Positions 8,093 through 17,618 are shown, counted from the stretch's first letter. The stretch: DNA of 64,000 nucleotides from Gp6-AA40 sp963772955 (GCA_963772955.1 CAVYZF010000001.1:1-64000), one strand, 5' to 3'. Made by a program: numbers and translations. Notes: generated by a model not told the origin, from the letters alone.

Positions 8093-9541
8093 ATGAACCG
8101 CCGACAGTTCCTGGACGTGGCAGCCTCAGGCATCATCGCGAGCACCGCTGCGAGGTCCGCGTGGGCCCAATCGCCTAACCCTCCGCAAGCAGCGCCGCTG
8201 ATACGGACGATCGCGGGCTTCGTCAATCGCCTTCACTTTCAGGACATCCCGGCCAGGCCGCTCGAGATCTCCAGGACGGCGATCATGGATACGCTTGGCG
8301 TCAGCCTGGCGGGCGGGACCGAAGAGAGCGCTCGCGTGATGGGCCGCGTGGCCCTCGAGGAGCGCGCCAAACAGGAGAGCACTGTCTACGGTCAGCGGTT
8401 CAAGTCATCAGCCCTTCAGGCCGCATTGGTCAATGGCACCGCTGCACACGCCCACGACTTCGACCACAGCTTCATTCGCGGCGGTCAGCCGACCGCACCC
8501 ATCATCCCCGCGATCTTCGCGCTGGGAGAGGCACAGGAGTCGAACGGTCAGCAGATTCTCGAAGCCTACGTCGCCGGTGTCGAAGTCGTCGCGCGTTTGA
8601 TCATCGCAGTGGCGGGCGCGGGCGGCGCGGGATGGCACGCCAACAACACGATCGGAGTCTTCGGCGCGTCTGCAGGATGCGCGAAGCTGCTCGGCCTGAA
8701 GGAACCCGAGATCGAGATGGCTCTCGCGATCGCGGCGTCGATGGGCAGCGGGCTGACGGCGAATTTCGGCACGATGACGAAGCCATTGCACGTCGGGCTC
8801 GCCGCGCGAAACGGGGTGCTCTCGGCGCGCCTGGCGCAATCGGGGTTCACGGCAAATCCACAGGTGATGGAGACGAGGAACGGCTTCTTCGACTCGTACT
8901 ATCAAACGGGCAAGCCGGACCTCGGTGTCTTCGACAACATCAACACACGGTACGCGTTGGAAGAGTACGGAGTGCGCTTCAAGCCCTACCCCTGCGGCGG
9001 CCTCACGCATACGGCCATCTACACGACGATCCGGCTTCGCCAGGAGCACACGATCTCGCCTGGTTCGGTCGAGCATGTCGACATCGCCGTGCCGGCGGAC
9101 ACGGCCGAGCCTCTGGTCTATCGCGAGCCCAGGACCGGGCTGGAGGGAAAGTTCTCGATGCCCTACCTGATTGCGCGGGCGTTGACTGACGGGGACGTCA
9201 CGCTCGACGCGTTCACGGACGACGCGGTTCGCGATGAGGACGTGCGGCAGTTGCTTCAGCGCGTTGACATGAGAGTCGATTCCGGGATGCAGGCTGGCGC
9301 CGACGGCAGCCGGCCGGCAGCTGTATCGGTCCGATTGAAGAACGGTCAAACCCTCACGGCGAGGGAGAAGTTTCCTAAAGGAAGCCCGCAGCTGCCGATG
9401 ACGTCCGCGGAGCTCGTCGCCAAGTTTCGCGCGTGTGCTCGCGGGGTCATCAGCGACACATCAATCGATCGCGCGCTTCGATACATCGAAACGCTCGAAA
9501 CCATGCGTCGCATCCGCCCGTTGGCTGCGCTCCTCGGTTGA
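8093..9541 (+). CDS. Tat-exported MmgE/PrpD-family protein
   Basis: The protein has 482 residues. ATG at 8093 is chosen because AAGGAGG precedes it and a twin-arginine signal follows (RRQFLDVAASGIIAS, cleavage likely after AWA near residue 24). The mature part has the MmgE/PrpD fold: DTLGVSLAGG, ALVNGTAAHAHDFDHSF, GWHANNTIGVFGASAG, then PYPCGGLTHTAI. Family members include 2-methylcitrate dehydratase and cis-aconitate decarboxylase. Periplasmic export argues against 2-methylcitrate as substrate, so I give no substrate. The next gene, a PQQ lipoprotein, begins 28 bases downstream and may be cotranscribed. Confidence 0.88.
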   Translation: MNRRQFLDVAASGIIASTAARSAWAQSPNPPQAAPLIRTIAGFVNRLHFQDIPARPLEISRTAIMDTLGVSLAGGTEESARVMGRVALEERAKQESTVYGQRFKSSALQAALVNGTAAHAHDFDHSFIRGGQPTAPIIPAIFALGEAQESNGQQILEAYVAGVEVVARLIIAVAGAGGAGWHANNTIGVFGASAGCAKLLGLKEPEIEMALAIAASMGSGLTANFGTMTKPLHVGLAARNGVLSARLAQSGFTANPQVMETRNGFFDSYYQTGKPDLGVFDNINTRYALEEYGVRFKPYPCGGLTHTAIYTTIRLRQEHTISPGSVEHVDIAVPADTAEPLVYREPRTGLEGKFSMPYLIARALTDGDVTLDAFTDDAVRDEDVRQLLQRVDMRVDSGMQAGADGSRPAAVSVRLKNGQTLTAREKFPKGSPQLPMTSAELVAKFRACARGVISDTSIDRALRYIETLETMRRIRPLAALLG

Positions 9542-9569
9542 TCGGCAGCGCGATACACTCTCCGTCGCC

Positions 9570-11216
9570 ATGAAGACATCCACCGCCGCGGCCTTGGTGC
9601 TGACCATCCTGGCCGGCGCATGTGCAAGCCCAGACGCGACCAACACACAGGCGATTGCCGCGTCGGCAGCGGCGCCCTCCGGTGATTGGCCGACGTACGG
9701 CGGGCCGCTGACCGGCGATCGTTACTCACCTCTTGCGCAGATCACGGCGGCGAATGTCGGCCAGCTCCGGCAGGTGTGTGCCTTCGACGCGCCGGAAGCG
9801 GTGAACTTTCAAAGCGGCATCGTCGCCGTAAACGGCGTGCTCTACTTCACGTTGTTCAACAACACCTATGCAGTGGATGGCGCGACGTGTCAACAGACAT
9901 GGAAGCACACACGCGCCGAGCCGAACACGTTTCTGATGGTGAACCGCGGCGTCGCCTACAGCGACGGCCGGCTATTTCGCGGGACCGGCGATGCGCACGT
10001 GGTGGCAATCGACGCAACCAACGGACAACAGTTGTGGGACGTCGCCATTGGTGATCCGAAGAGCGGCGAGTCGGCTCCGCTCGCGCCGATCGCGTGGAAC
10101 GGCCTCGTGTTCGCCGGAAACGCAGGCGGCGACAACTTCGGCGTGAGAGGGCGCGTCTACGCGCTCGACGCGACGAGCGGTCGCGTGGTGTGGCAATTCG
10201 ACACCGTACCCGATTCGGGCCCGGCGCGAGCCACATGGCCGAAGGCGTCACCGGCAAATCCGCCGAGCGGCGGCGCGACGTGGACCAGCTATGCCCTCGA
10301 CGAGACGGACGGGATCCTCTACGTACCCACAGGCAACGCCGCTCCCGATTTTGCGCGGGCCCTGCGTCCAGGCGACAACCTCTACACGAACTCATTGCTC
10401 GCGCTCGACGCGAAGACAGGCCGCCTGCTCTCCTACGTGCAGCCGCTCACGGGTGACTTCCATGATTGGGATCTGGCAGCGCCGCCCGCACTGATCACGA
10501 CGAAGAGCGGTCGCCCGTTCGTCGCGCAGGGTTCCAAGGACGGCTACGTCTACAACATCGATCGCAGCAACGTCGCCGCGCACGAGAACGGCGGCGAGCC
10601 GGGACAGATGGTGGTACGCAGCAAGGCGCAAGTGACGACGCGCGAGAACGTCGATGTGCCGTTGTCCACCGAGCGCGAAACGCGGTTCTGTCCCGGGGTA
10701 CAGGGTGGCGTCGAGTGGAACGGTCCGGCGTACAACCCGGGGCTCGGTCTGCTCTATGTCAACGCCATCGACTGGTGCACGCTCGTCAAGATGCAACCGA
10801 CCGCGAAGATCAAGGGCTCGCCTGGTGCGTCATGGACGGGTGCCGAGCCGGCCGATGGATGGCTGTTCGGCCGCCACGATCCCGCGACGCAGTGGAAGGG
10901 ATGGGTGACCGCCTTCGACCCGGAGAGCGGAGACGTGAAATGGAAGGTCCAGACGCCCAAGCCTATGGTCGCGGCCATCACTGCGACTGCCGGCGGGCTG
11001 GTGTTCACCGGCGACCTCGACGGTCAACTCCTCGCGTATGACGCGTCCACCGGCAAGGAACTATGGCGCCACGCCACCGGGAAGGCCATCGGCGGCGGCG
11101 TGATCTCGTATCACGCTGGCAGCAAGCAGCGCATCGCCGCCGCCACCGGCATGAACGCGAGCACCTGGAACATCAAGGCCGGCCCCGCGCGGGTGGTGGT
11201 CTACTCGCTGCCGTAG
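9570..11216 (+). CDS. PQQ-type beta-propeller lipoprotein (quinoprotein dehydrogenase-like)
   Basis: The protein has 548 residues. ATG at 9570 gives a lipoprotein signal MKTSTAAALVLTILAGACAS with the lipidated Cys at 18. The remainder is an eight-bladed PQQ propeller: WPTYGGPLTGDRYSPLAQI, repeated blade phrases such as VYALDATSGRVVWQFDT and GWVTAFDPESGDVKWKVQ. Quinoprotein alcohol and glucose dehydrogenases share this layout. There is no c-type haem motif, so electrons would pass to a separate partner. BamB is less likely because of the length and the YSPL-type N-terminus. The substrate is unknown. The gene converges on 11237 with only 20 bases between. Confidence 0.85.
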   Translation: MKTSTAAALVLTILAGACASPDATNTQAIAASAAAPSGDWPTYGGPLTGDRYSPLAQITAANVGQLRQVCAFDAPEAVNFQSGIVAVNGVLYFTLFNNTYAVDGATCQQTWKHTRAEPNTFLMVNRGVAYSDGRLFRGTGDAHVVAIDATNGQQLWDVAIGDPKSGESAPLAPIAWNGLVFAGNAGGDNFGVRGRVYALDATSGRVVWQFDTVPDSGPARATWPKASPANPPSGGATWTSYALDETDGILYVPTGNAAPDFARALRPGDNLYTNSLLALDAKTGRLLSYVQPLTGDFHDWDLAAPPALITTKSGRPFVAQGSKDGYVYNIDRSNVAAHENGGEPGQMVVRSKAQVTTRENVDVPLSTERETRFCPGVQGGVEWNGPAYNPGLGLLYVNAIDWCTLVKMQPTAKIKGSPGASWTGAEPADGWLFGRHDPATQWKGWVTAFDPESGDVKWKVQTPKPMVAAITATAGGLVFTGDLDGQLLAYDASTGKELWRHATGKAIGGGVISYHAGSKQRIAAATGMNASTWNIKAGPARVVVYSLP

Positions 11217-11236
11217 CGGACCAAGCACATCCGGGG

Positions 11237-12925
11237 CTAACGGCCGGGTGCGAGCAAGCACTCCATGACCAGCCGAATCTCCGGCGGCGAACCCTTGTCC
11301 ACGTGCACGAGTGAAGCCGCGGGCGCCGCTCGATGTGGTCCCGTGCGTTCCATCGCCTCGTCCAGGATTTGTCGCAGCAGTGTCTGGTCCGTCGACCCGT
11401 CGCAGATCAGCACGAGCCTGTCGCTGCGAACGTTCTGAACGAGCTGTTCGAGCTCGAAGCGGCAGCCCGAGTTCTGCTGCGAGAAGCTCCGAAGATCCAT
11501 GACGACGAGGTCAGTCACCGAGAGCAGCGCCTGGAGCGTTGGCTTCCAGGTGTCGTTGAGGCAATAGACCTCGTTGACGCGAAAGCGGCCGTCTCCGTCG
11601 CGCGTCATATCGAGGTCACCGATTCGCGACGCGACGTCATCGGCGGACGTGACATACAGATCGCGCAGGCGTCCTTCCACGAACGACAGGACATCGCCGG
11701 GATCGGCAGTGCGCATCGCCAGGTCCGTGCCGGCAATGAGCTGAACCGGCCCGTAGAATCGCCAGCGTCGCGCCAATTGGTCGAAGAGCGACTCGGTTCT
11801 CGCCTGGTAGCCAAAGACTCGTAACAGCAGCAAGCGAGATGCGCGATCAGCCGGTCTCGCGGGCAGCGGCCACGCCCACAAGACGATCGCCACGGTGGCG
11901 CGATAGAAGACGAACGCAGCAGCACCAACAGGGATGCCAACCAGCCCAAACGGAATCACGAGCTGGGTCACAATCGCCTCCATCGTGACGATCAGAAACC
12001 AGCAGTCGACAACCAGTTGGATGTCGCTGAAGCGCTTGCGGCCGTAAGCAGCAGCGAGGCCGCGCAGGGCGCGCCATGCCAGCCATCCGAATGGGAGTGC
12101 CAGCAACAAGTAGAGGCTGTAGAAGGCGACGTCGGTGGTCGACCATGAGGCGGCGGTGAGAATTGCAGACCTCATGAAAGAGTTATTGAATGCCAGCGTG
12201 ATGACTCGCCTGAAGAGCATCATGCCCAGGCCGAACAGCAGGGTCGCGGCGAGGGCCAGCGGCATGACCGCTCGTACGCGACGGATCCCGGTGAGCGTGA
12301 CCAGGGCGAAGGGAATGCTGGCAGTGATCAGCAGAACGGCCACGGACTGCACGACATTGGTGATCGCGGCCGTGTCGATGGCGCCACGCAGTGCCTGGGT
12401 CACGAGGGTGAGGAGGGCGACACCACCCAATCCGGCCAGCAGGTAGCGAACCAGCAGCGTGATCCACTCACGACGATTGCACGCGAGCAGCACTGCCAGC
12501 ACCGGCCAGACGGGCCACGCATAGACCCAGAGGAGCGCGAGCACAGCGGCCGGCTTCAGCGTCGGCTCCTCGACGAACTTCGCGGCCGTAATAGTGCCAG
12601 CGAACGCGACCGCGCCCAGCGTGTAGGCAGCTGCGATGCGCCGGCGCGACACCGAGACATCGTGCGGATCGACTTCGGTGGTGGCGGCGTTGACAGGGCG
12701 CTTCGCCTCGAGTGGAAACGCGCCAGCCATGACTGCCATGACTGCCGAGGCCGGCGGCGGCAGCGGCGGAGACCATTCAGCGGGGGCTGACGAAGTGGGG
12801 CGGGCAGATGTGATCGCGGACACCGACCGCTGGTACCACCACAGCGCGATCCACGACAGAAGCGCCGCGTCGATCACCGAGACGATGAGCAGGTTGATCA
12901 GTTCGCCTGGCAGCGTGTCTGTCAC
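11237..12925 (-). CDS. Polytopic membrane protein with soluble C-terminal domain, unknown
   Basis: This 562-residue protein has about eight hydrophobic helices between residues 8 and 355, for example INLLIVSVIDAALLSWIALW near the N-terminus. The last 200 residues are soluble, with alternating beta/alpha segments: LLLLRVFGYQARTESLFDQL, GPVQLIAGTDLAM, then TDLVVMDLRSFSQQNSGCRF and DRLVLICDGSTDQTLLRQIL. The pattern suggests a Rossmann- or TIR-like fold, but I see no decisive catalytic motif. Start is ATG at 12925. It is divergent from 12993 with 67 bases between. I do not recognise the family. Confidence 0.75.
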   Translation of the reverse strand: MTDTLPGELINLLIVSVIDAALLSWIALWWYQRSVSAITSARPTSSAPAEWSPPLPPPASAVMAVMAGAFPLEAKRPVNAATTEVDPHDVSVSRRRIAAAYTLGAVAFAGTITAAKFVEEPTLKPAAVLALLWVYAWPVWPVLAVLLACNRREWITLLVRYLLAGLGGVALLTLVTQALRGAIDTAAITNVVQSVAVLLITASIPFALVTLTGIRRVRAVMPLALAATLLFGLGMMLFRRVITLAFNNSFMRSAILTAASWSTTDVAFYSLYLLLALPFGWLAWRALRGLAAAYGRKRFSDIQLVVDCWFLIVTMEAIVTQLVIPFGLVGIPVGAAAFVFYRATVAIVLWAWPLPARPADRASRLLLLRVFGYQARTESLFDQLARRWRFYGPVQLIAGTDLAMRTADPGDVLSFVEGRLRDLYVTSADDVASRIGDLDMTRDGDGRFRVNEVYCLNDTWKPTLQALLSVTDLVVMDLRSFSQQNSGCRFELEQLVQNVRSDRLVLICDGSTDQTLLRQILDEAMERTGPHRAAPAASLVHVDKGSPPEIRLVMECLLAPGR

Positions 12926-12992
12926 GCAGGCCTCCGGACACCGTTGCTGTTTGGCCGGTTAGTATAGAGCGCTCCGATCGCTTCATATAACC

Positions 12993-13718
12993 ATGACGAC
13001 TCGTGTATCACCGTCGCGTTGGCAGCGCCTCCGAGGCGTCGCGATCTTCGTGGCGATTATCTGGGCCATCGCGGCGAGCTTCATCGCTTTCGATCTGTTG
13101 GCCGTCGCGGGCGGGGGATGGGTTGGCGCATTCGATTTGGCGCTGCCGGCGGCGGCGCAGCGATCGACGGTCTGCAACGTCGCTGATGAGACAAAGACCG
13201 GATCGCCAGAGACGCAAGCGGCGGCGTGGCTGTTGGGCATCCAGGCAGGTTTCCTCGCGCGCACCGCGGCGACGTCCGAGGATCTGCAGGGCGACGCGCT
13301 GCGGGCTGCCACCCGTCAGATCGCTGCGGAAGCGAGATCTGCTGCCGAGCAATTGTCTGCCCGGCTACAGGTTCCGGTACCCGAGACATACGTCCCGGTC
13401 AACATCGTCAACGCGATCGTCGAGTTCGGCCAATTCATCGAGACGTCGCCCTATCCGACGCCCGAGGCACTGGCTGCTGCTTACGGACGCCGCACGTGCG
13501 AGATCTACAAGCTCGGCGCTTACTCGGGCTACTCGCTGCTCGTGAGACTTCCGGGAACAGTCAACCCCTACGAAGTGCAGGTCCGCTACTACGCGAGGCG
13601 CCTGAACATTCCAGACTCAATGTGGCAGCCGATCGTCGCACCGATCGATGACACGGCATCGAATCGCGTCACCACTCAGATCAGCGAGCTCGCGAAGTAC
13701 TTCAACACGCTTCGTTAA
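12993..13718 (+). CDS. Membrane-anchored protein of unknown function
   Basis: This 241-residue protein has a basic start (RVSPSRWQRLRG) and a single hydrophobic helix at about residues 14-40 (VAIFVAIIWAIAASFIAFDL), so it is probably anchored with most of the chain outside. The body is helical, with Gln/Ala-rich stretches (AATRQIAAEARSAAEQLSAR) and later segments TYVPVNIVNAIVEFGQFIET and RRTCEIYKLGAYSGYSLLVR. There are two cysteines in the outer part. I do not recognise it. The divergent arrangement with the polytopic protein at 11237-12925 hints at a joint role. Confidence 0.7.
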   Translation: MTTRVSPSRWQRLRGVAIFVAIIWAIAASFIAFDLLAVAGGGWVGAFDLALPAAAQRSTVCNVADETKTGSPETQAAAWLLGIQAGFLARTAATSEDLQGDALRAATRQIAAEARSAAEQLSARLQVPVPETYVPVNIVNAIVEFGQFIETSPYPTPEALAAAYGRRTCEIYKLGAYSGYSLLVRLPGTVNPYEVQVRYYARRLNIPDSMWQPIVAPIDDTASNRVTTQISELAKYFNTLR

Positions 13719-13764
13719 GCGCGAGTGCGGTGGAGGCATGCTGCCTTCCCCCCCCCCGCTCCCC

Positions 13765-13801
13765 TTGACGTTCGAAAGGAGTACCTGCTACAGTCCTTTC
13801 G
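13765..13801 (+). promoter_or_regulatory. PadR promoter with overlapping palindromic operator
   Basis: A -35 TTGACG (13765-13770) and -10 TACAGT (13789-13794) stand 18 bases apart, 27 bases before the padR start. An inverted repeat CGAAAGGA (13773-13780) and TCCTTTCG (13794-13801), with a 13-base spacer, covers the spacer and the -10. Half of it, CGAAAGGAG, recurs at 13806-13814 as the ribosome binding site. Autorepression by PadR is inferred. Confidence 0.6.
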
Positions 13802-13820
13802 TCCGTCGAAAGGAGCTCGC

Positions 13821-14162
13821 GTGGTCAAGGACAAGAGCGACGTGCTGCAGGGCACGCTCGATATGCTGGTGCTCAGGGCGCTGCAACTCGAGCCGATGCA
13901 CGGCTGGGGCATCGCCGAGCGTATCGAGCAGTGGTCGGAGCAGGTGCTGCAACTCGGACAAGGCTCGCTCTATCCAGCGCTCTATCGCATGGAGCGCCAG
14001 GACTTCATCCGTTCCGAGTGGCGCGTCACCGACAACAACCGGCGCGCGCGCTACTACTCGCTGACCGCACGCGGGCGGCGCTACATGAACGAATCGCTGG
14101 CCCAGTGGCGACGGATGTCGCGAGCGATCAACCTCGTTCTCGACGTCACGACGGTGAGCTGA
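13821..14162 (+). CDS. PadR-family transcriptional regulator
   Basis: The protein has 113 residues. GTG at 13821 is chosen because AAGGAG lies at 13809-13814. The PadR winged helix covers nearly the whole chain: DVLQGTLDMLVLRALQLEPM, HGWGIAERIEQWSEQVLQLG, then GQGSLYPALYRMER and NRRARYYSLTARGRR (the wing). This is the short ADOP-associated PadR type of Acidobacteriota. It ends three bases before the ABC permease gene, so the two form an operon in which PadR probably represses both through the palindrome at 13773-13801. Confidence 0.93.
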   Translation: MVKDKSDVLQGTLDMLVLRALQLEPMHGWGIAERIEQWSEQVLQLGQGSLYPALYRMERQDFIRSEWRVTDNNRRARYYSLTARGRRYMNESLAQWRRMSRAINLVLDVTTVS

Positions 14163-14165
14163 GTC

Positions 14166-16868
14166 ATGGGCGCGCTCGTCGATGCCTTGCGGCGGCTCGG
14201 TTCGCTCGCTCGACGGCACGAGCTCGAGGATCGGCTCGATGACGAGATCCGCTTTCACGTCGAGCAGCAGATCGAGAAGAACCGACGCGCCGGAATGGCG
14301 CCGGATGAAGCGCGGCGCCAGGCACTGATCCGATTCGGCGGCGTCGAGCAGATGCGGGAGCGAACGCGCGACGAATTCCGCGCCGGCCTCATCGAGCATC
14401 TCGCGCGCGATGTCCGCTATGGCCTGCGCTCGCTGCGCCGGCATCCAGGTTTCACTGCGATGGCCGTGCTGTCGCTGTCGATCGGCATCGGCGCAAACGC
14501 GACGATCTTCGGAGTCGCGCGCGCCGTGCTCTTCCGCGAGTCCCCGCTCCACGACCCTGCGACGCTCGTCAACATCTACGAATCCGACGCGGGGCGTCCG
14601 TTCGCTCCGATGTCACACCCGAACATCGAGGACCTGCGCAAGGGCACAACCGACGTCTTCCGCGGGACGGCCGCGTCGACGTTTGCCGTCGCACAGATTG
14701 ATGGCGGGGGCACGGTGAGTATGGTCATGGGCGAGGCCGTGACAGGCGGCGCCTTCACGCTCTTCGGCGTCGAGCCTGCGCTCGGAAGGGCCATCCTGCC
14801 GGAGGACGACGTCGCGCGGGGCGGCCATCCCGTGGTGATGCTGAGTCACGGCTACTGGCAGCGCGCGTTCGGTGGCGACCCACAGGTGATTGGCAGGGCA
14901 CTGAAAATGGGCGGGCGCAGCTACACGATCATCGGTGTCGCACCGGCCAACTATCGAGGAGGCCTTCCCGCGGTTACTCCCGCCTTTTACGTCCCGATGT
15001 CCATGGTGGACGAAGTCATGGGCATCGAGATGCTCGACCAGCGCAATTTCCACAACTTCGTGCTCAGGGCACGGCTCGCACCCGGTGTCACACGAGCGCA
15101 GGCCGAGCACGCCGCGTCGCTCGTGGCGACGTCTCTCAACACCGCCCGGCCAGAGGGCTGGATTCCCGGAGAGCAGTTCGCGTTCGTGCCGACATCCGAC
15201 GTGCAGGTTCTGCCGGGAGTAGATCCACTGCTGCGCGCGGCAGCCTGGCTGCTGCTGGCCGTCGTGGCACTGGTGCTCCTGCTGGCGTGCACGAACCTCG
15301 CGAGCTTTCTTCTCGCACGCGCGGTCGATCGTGGGCCGGAGGTCGCAGTGCGCCGCGCGCTCGGCGCAACGCGAGGCGCGCTCGCACGCCAGTTGCTCGT
15401 CGAGAGCGCACTGCTGGGACTTGCCGGCGCGGCCGGCGGTCTCGTCCTGGCGCTCGTGCTCCTCAACGTTCTGCTGTCTATCGATCTTCCCCTGCCCTAC
15501 GGCATCCGGCTCGATCTTCACTTCGGCCTCGACCAGACGGCACTGCTCGACTGGAGAGTCCTGACGCTGACAGCATTGTGCGGCGTGTTGGCAGGGGGCC
15601 TTCTCGGACTCCTCCCCGCTATTCAAGGCACGCGTACCCATCCCGGTCCAGCGCTCAACGCAGGCGGCAGAGGAAGCGACGCGGCCGGGCCCGTCAGGTG
15701 GCGGAGCGCGCTGGTCATCGCGCAGATCGCCATATCGCTGGTGTTGCTCGTGGGCGCCGGCCTGTTCCTCAGGAGCTGGCAACAGATGCTGGCCGTGGAC
15801 CCAGGATTCGGCCGGGCTCCGACATCGATACTGTCCGTCATGATGCCGGTCACGAGATCGAAATCCAACGACGCCGTGCAGCGGACGAGACGTCTGCTCG
15901 AGCGCTTTCGGACGCTGCCGGGTGTCGAGGCTGTCGGTCTCGTCTGGCCGCTGCCGCTCGAGTTCTCCTCGAGCCACACCGACTTCACTATCGACGGGCG
16001 CGTTCCGCCGCCGGGGCGCGAGGCCTTTCGCTCCGAGCGTGCGTGGGTGGACGGTGCGTTCTTCGACGCCGCCGGTATGGCGATCGTCGGCGGGCGCACA
16101 TTCAACGATGGCGACCGGCGCGACAGTCAGCCTGTGGCGATCATCAGTCAGGCGATGGCCCGTCGCTACTGGCCGGACGGCGACGCGCTGGGCCGGATCC
16201 TCCGGCGGCCCGATCCGGCCGAGGCCGACCTCGTGATCATCGGCGTCGCGAGCGACATCAACGTGCGGTCGCTCGGGGAAGCGCCTCGCGACGTGGTCTA
16301 CGAGTCCTACACACAGCGCGATGGCCTGCCGGGTTTCAGCTTCGTCGCTCGCTCCGCCACCGACCCGGCGCAAATGTCGCTAGCGCTCGTCGCTGCCGCA
16401 CAGGAGATCGATCCGGACTTACGGGTGTATCAGTCGATGACGATGACGCGGCACCTGGCGCTGTCGCGCCTGCCGGCGCAGATAGGCGCCGTCCTGCTCG
16501 TGGCGTTTGCTGCGATCGGCATGGCGCTGGCGGCCGTTGGCGTGTACGGGATGGTGCGCTACTCAGTGGCCATGCGCACGCGCGAGGTCGGGATCCGCAT
16601 GGCACTTGGGGCCGACGCCGCCGGCGTTGCGCGGATGCTCGCAACGCACGGCGTGCGACTGGTGCTGTTCGGCGGTGTGATCGGTGTGGCCGCGTCGCTC
16701 GTCGCAGCACGTTTCCTCGCGACGCTGCTCTTTGGCGTCGGGACGTTCGATCCCGTCGCGTTGATCGGTGCGCCGCTCGCGCTCGGTATCGCGGCATGGT
16801 TGGCCGCGTATCTACCTGCGCGGCGGGCCAGTCGCGTGGACCCGCTCGCGGCTCTGCGCGCAGAGTGA
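14166..16868 (+). CDS. ADOP-type ABC transporter permease (MacB/FtsX-like)
   Basis: This 900-residue protein has an N-terminal region (1-80; DEIRFHVEQQIEKNRRAGM, DEARRQALIRFGG) typical of permeases that follow PadR. Then come two MacB_PCD plus FtsX units: GLRSLRRHPGFTAMAVLSLS and SIGIGANATIFG at the first helix, LLLAVVALVLLLACTNLASF in the first FtsX block, and LVIAQIAISLVLLVGAGLF and AFAAIGMALAAVGVYGMVRY in the second half. Ten or so helices are expected with two large periplasmic domains. No ATPase is encoded nearby, so it must use a distant one or act mechanically. The substrate is unknown; macrolide or lipoprotein export is only analogy. Confidence 0.92.
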   Translation: MGALVDALRRLGSLARRHELEDRLDDEIRFHVEQQIEKNRRAGMAPDEARRQALIRFGGVEQMRERTRDEFRAGLIEHLARDVRYGLRSLRRHPGFTAMAVLSLSIGIGANATIFGVARAVLFRESPLHDPATLVNIYESDAGRPFAPMSHPNIEDLRKGTTDVFRGTAASTFAVAQIDGGGTVSMVMGEAVTGGAFTLFGVEPALGRAILPEDDVARGGHPVVMLSHGYWQRAFGGDPQVIGRALKMGGRSYTIIGVAPANYRGGLPAVTPAFYVPMSMVDEVMGIEMLDQRNFHNFVLRARLAPGVTRAQAEHAASLVATSLNTARPEGWIPGEQFAFVPTSDVQVLPGVDPLLRAAAWLLLAVVALVLLLACTNLASFLLARAVDRGPEVAVRRALGATRGALARQLLVESALLGLAGAAGGLVLALVLLNVLLSIDLPLPYGIRLDLHFGLDQTALLDWRVLTLTALCGVLAGGLLGLLPAIQGTRTHPGPALNAGGRGSDAAGPVRWRSALVIAQIAISLVLLVGAGLFLRSWQQMLAVDPGFGRAPTSILSVMMPVTRSKSNDAVQRTRRLLERFRTLPGVEAVGLVWPLPLEFSSSHTDFTIDGRVPPPGREAFRSERAWVDGAFFDAAGMAIVGGRTFNDGDRRDSQPVAIISQAMARRYWPDGDALGRILRRPDPAEADLVIIGVASDINVRSLGEAPRDVVYESYTQRDGLPGFSFVARSATDPAQMSLALVAAAQEIDPDLRVYQSMTMTRHLALSRLPAQIGAVLLVAFAAIGMALAAVGVYGMVRYSVAMRTREVGIRMALGADAAGVARMLATHGVRLVLFGGVIGVAASLVAARFLATLLFGVGTFDPVALIGAPLALGIAAWLAAYLPARRASRVDPLAALRAE

Positions 16869-17108
16869 TTCAGCCACGGCGCTCGCGCGTTTGTCGATCG
16901 CGTGTCGCCATCGTCCTTTGGCTTTGGGCCCCGGGACGGACCCAGAACCAAGCACGAAGCACCAGGGACTGCCTCCGCCTCGACGAGTCGGCGCAGCCAG
17001 GACGAGCCGGCGGCCCGAAGCCGACGTCGCCGACGCCGTGTGGCGTGCCGCGAACGATGAGTCCGGGCAGCTCCGGTTTCCAGCTGGCGCCGATGCGGTG
17101 GCGCTGGC

Positions 17109-17618
17109 TCAGACCGCCAACGGCGTCAGGTTGTAGACGCGCGCCAGGTCATTGACGGCCGTCCGGAGCGCAGCCCAATAACGCTCCGCCTGCGTCCCGT
17201 ATTTCCCCCGCACCATCACCTGGTTGATCTTGCGCGCATCGTCTAACACGTTCTCCACCTGCGGCCGCGTCTCCATCCACTTGTCGGTGGGATCGAACTT
17301 GCGACGCAAGCGATTCGTCGACTGGTTGAGATCACCCAGCGCGTCGTCCAGTTCGTCTTTCTTCTCGCGAGCCACAGTTTTTTGTGACTCCGTCGCCGTG
17401 CGGCCGCGCGTTCGGCCGGAGGCCTTGGCGGCCTGCGCAGTGGATTGGCCGTTTTCGGCTCGGTTCTCGGCCCATTTCCGGAATTCATCCACGCCATCTT
17501 CGACTTTGCGAATTTTGTCGGCGACCTGCGCCTTGGTGAAGGCCAGTTGCGCACTGGCCATTCCGGCTGCCGCCACGAAAGTAAGGATCGTCCACGCCAG
17601 AAGGTGCTTCTTCATCAT
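17109..17618 (-). CDS. Small secreted helical protein, unknown family
   Basis: This 169-residue protein has a signal peptide MMKKHLLAWTILTFVAAAG ending near ASA (residues 22-23). The mature part is charged and helical: AFTKAQVADKIRKVEDGVDE, then a basic central section (SGRTRGRTATESQKTVAREK), then METRPQVENVLDDARKINQV and a tail YWAALRTAVNDLARVYNLTP. It may form a coiled coil. A shortened, frameshifted copy lies at 20260-20504 in the same orientation, so the pair flanks the DUF5916 gene. Function is unknown. Confidence 0.75.
   Translation of the reverse strand: MMKKHLLAWTILTFVAAAGMASAQLAFTKAQVADKIRKVEDGVDEFRKWAENRAENGQSTAQAAKASGRTRGRTATESQKTVAREKKDELDDALGDLNQSTNRLRRKFDPTDKWMETRPQVENVLDDARKINQVMVRGKYGTQAERYWAALRTAVNDLARVYNLTPLAV

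Noticed and set aside
13748..13759. Run of about ten C before the PadR promoter
   Set aside because: Could be a phase-variable tract, but it lies upstream of the -35 and no function can be shown from one sequence.
14613..16373. 586-codon open frame antisense to the permease
   Set aside because: Very rich in Arg, Gln, His and Glu, as antisense frames of GC-rich genes are; the plus-strand permease has clear family motifs.
15287..17155. 622-codon open frame overlapping the permease in another plus frame
   Set aside because: Arg/Ala/Gly-rich shadow of the permease, without any recognisable domain.
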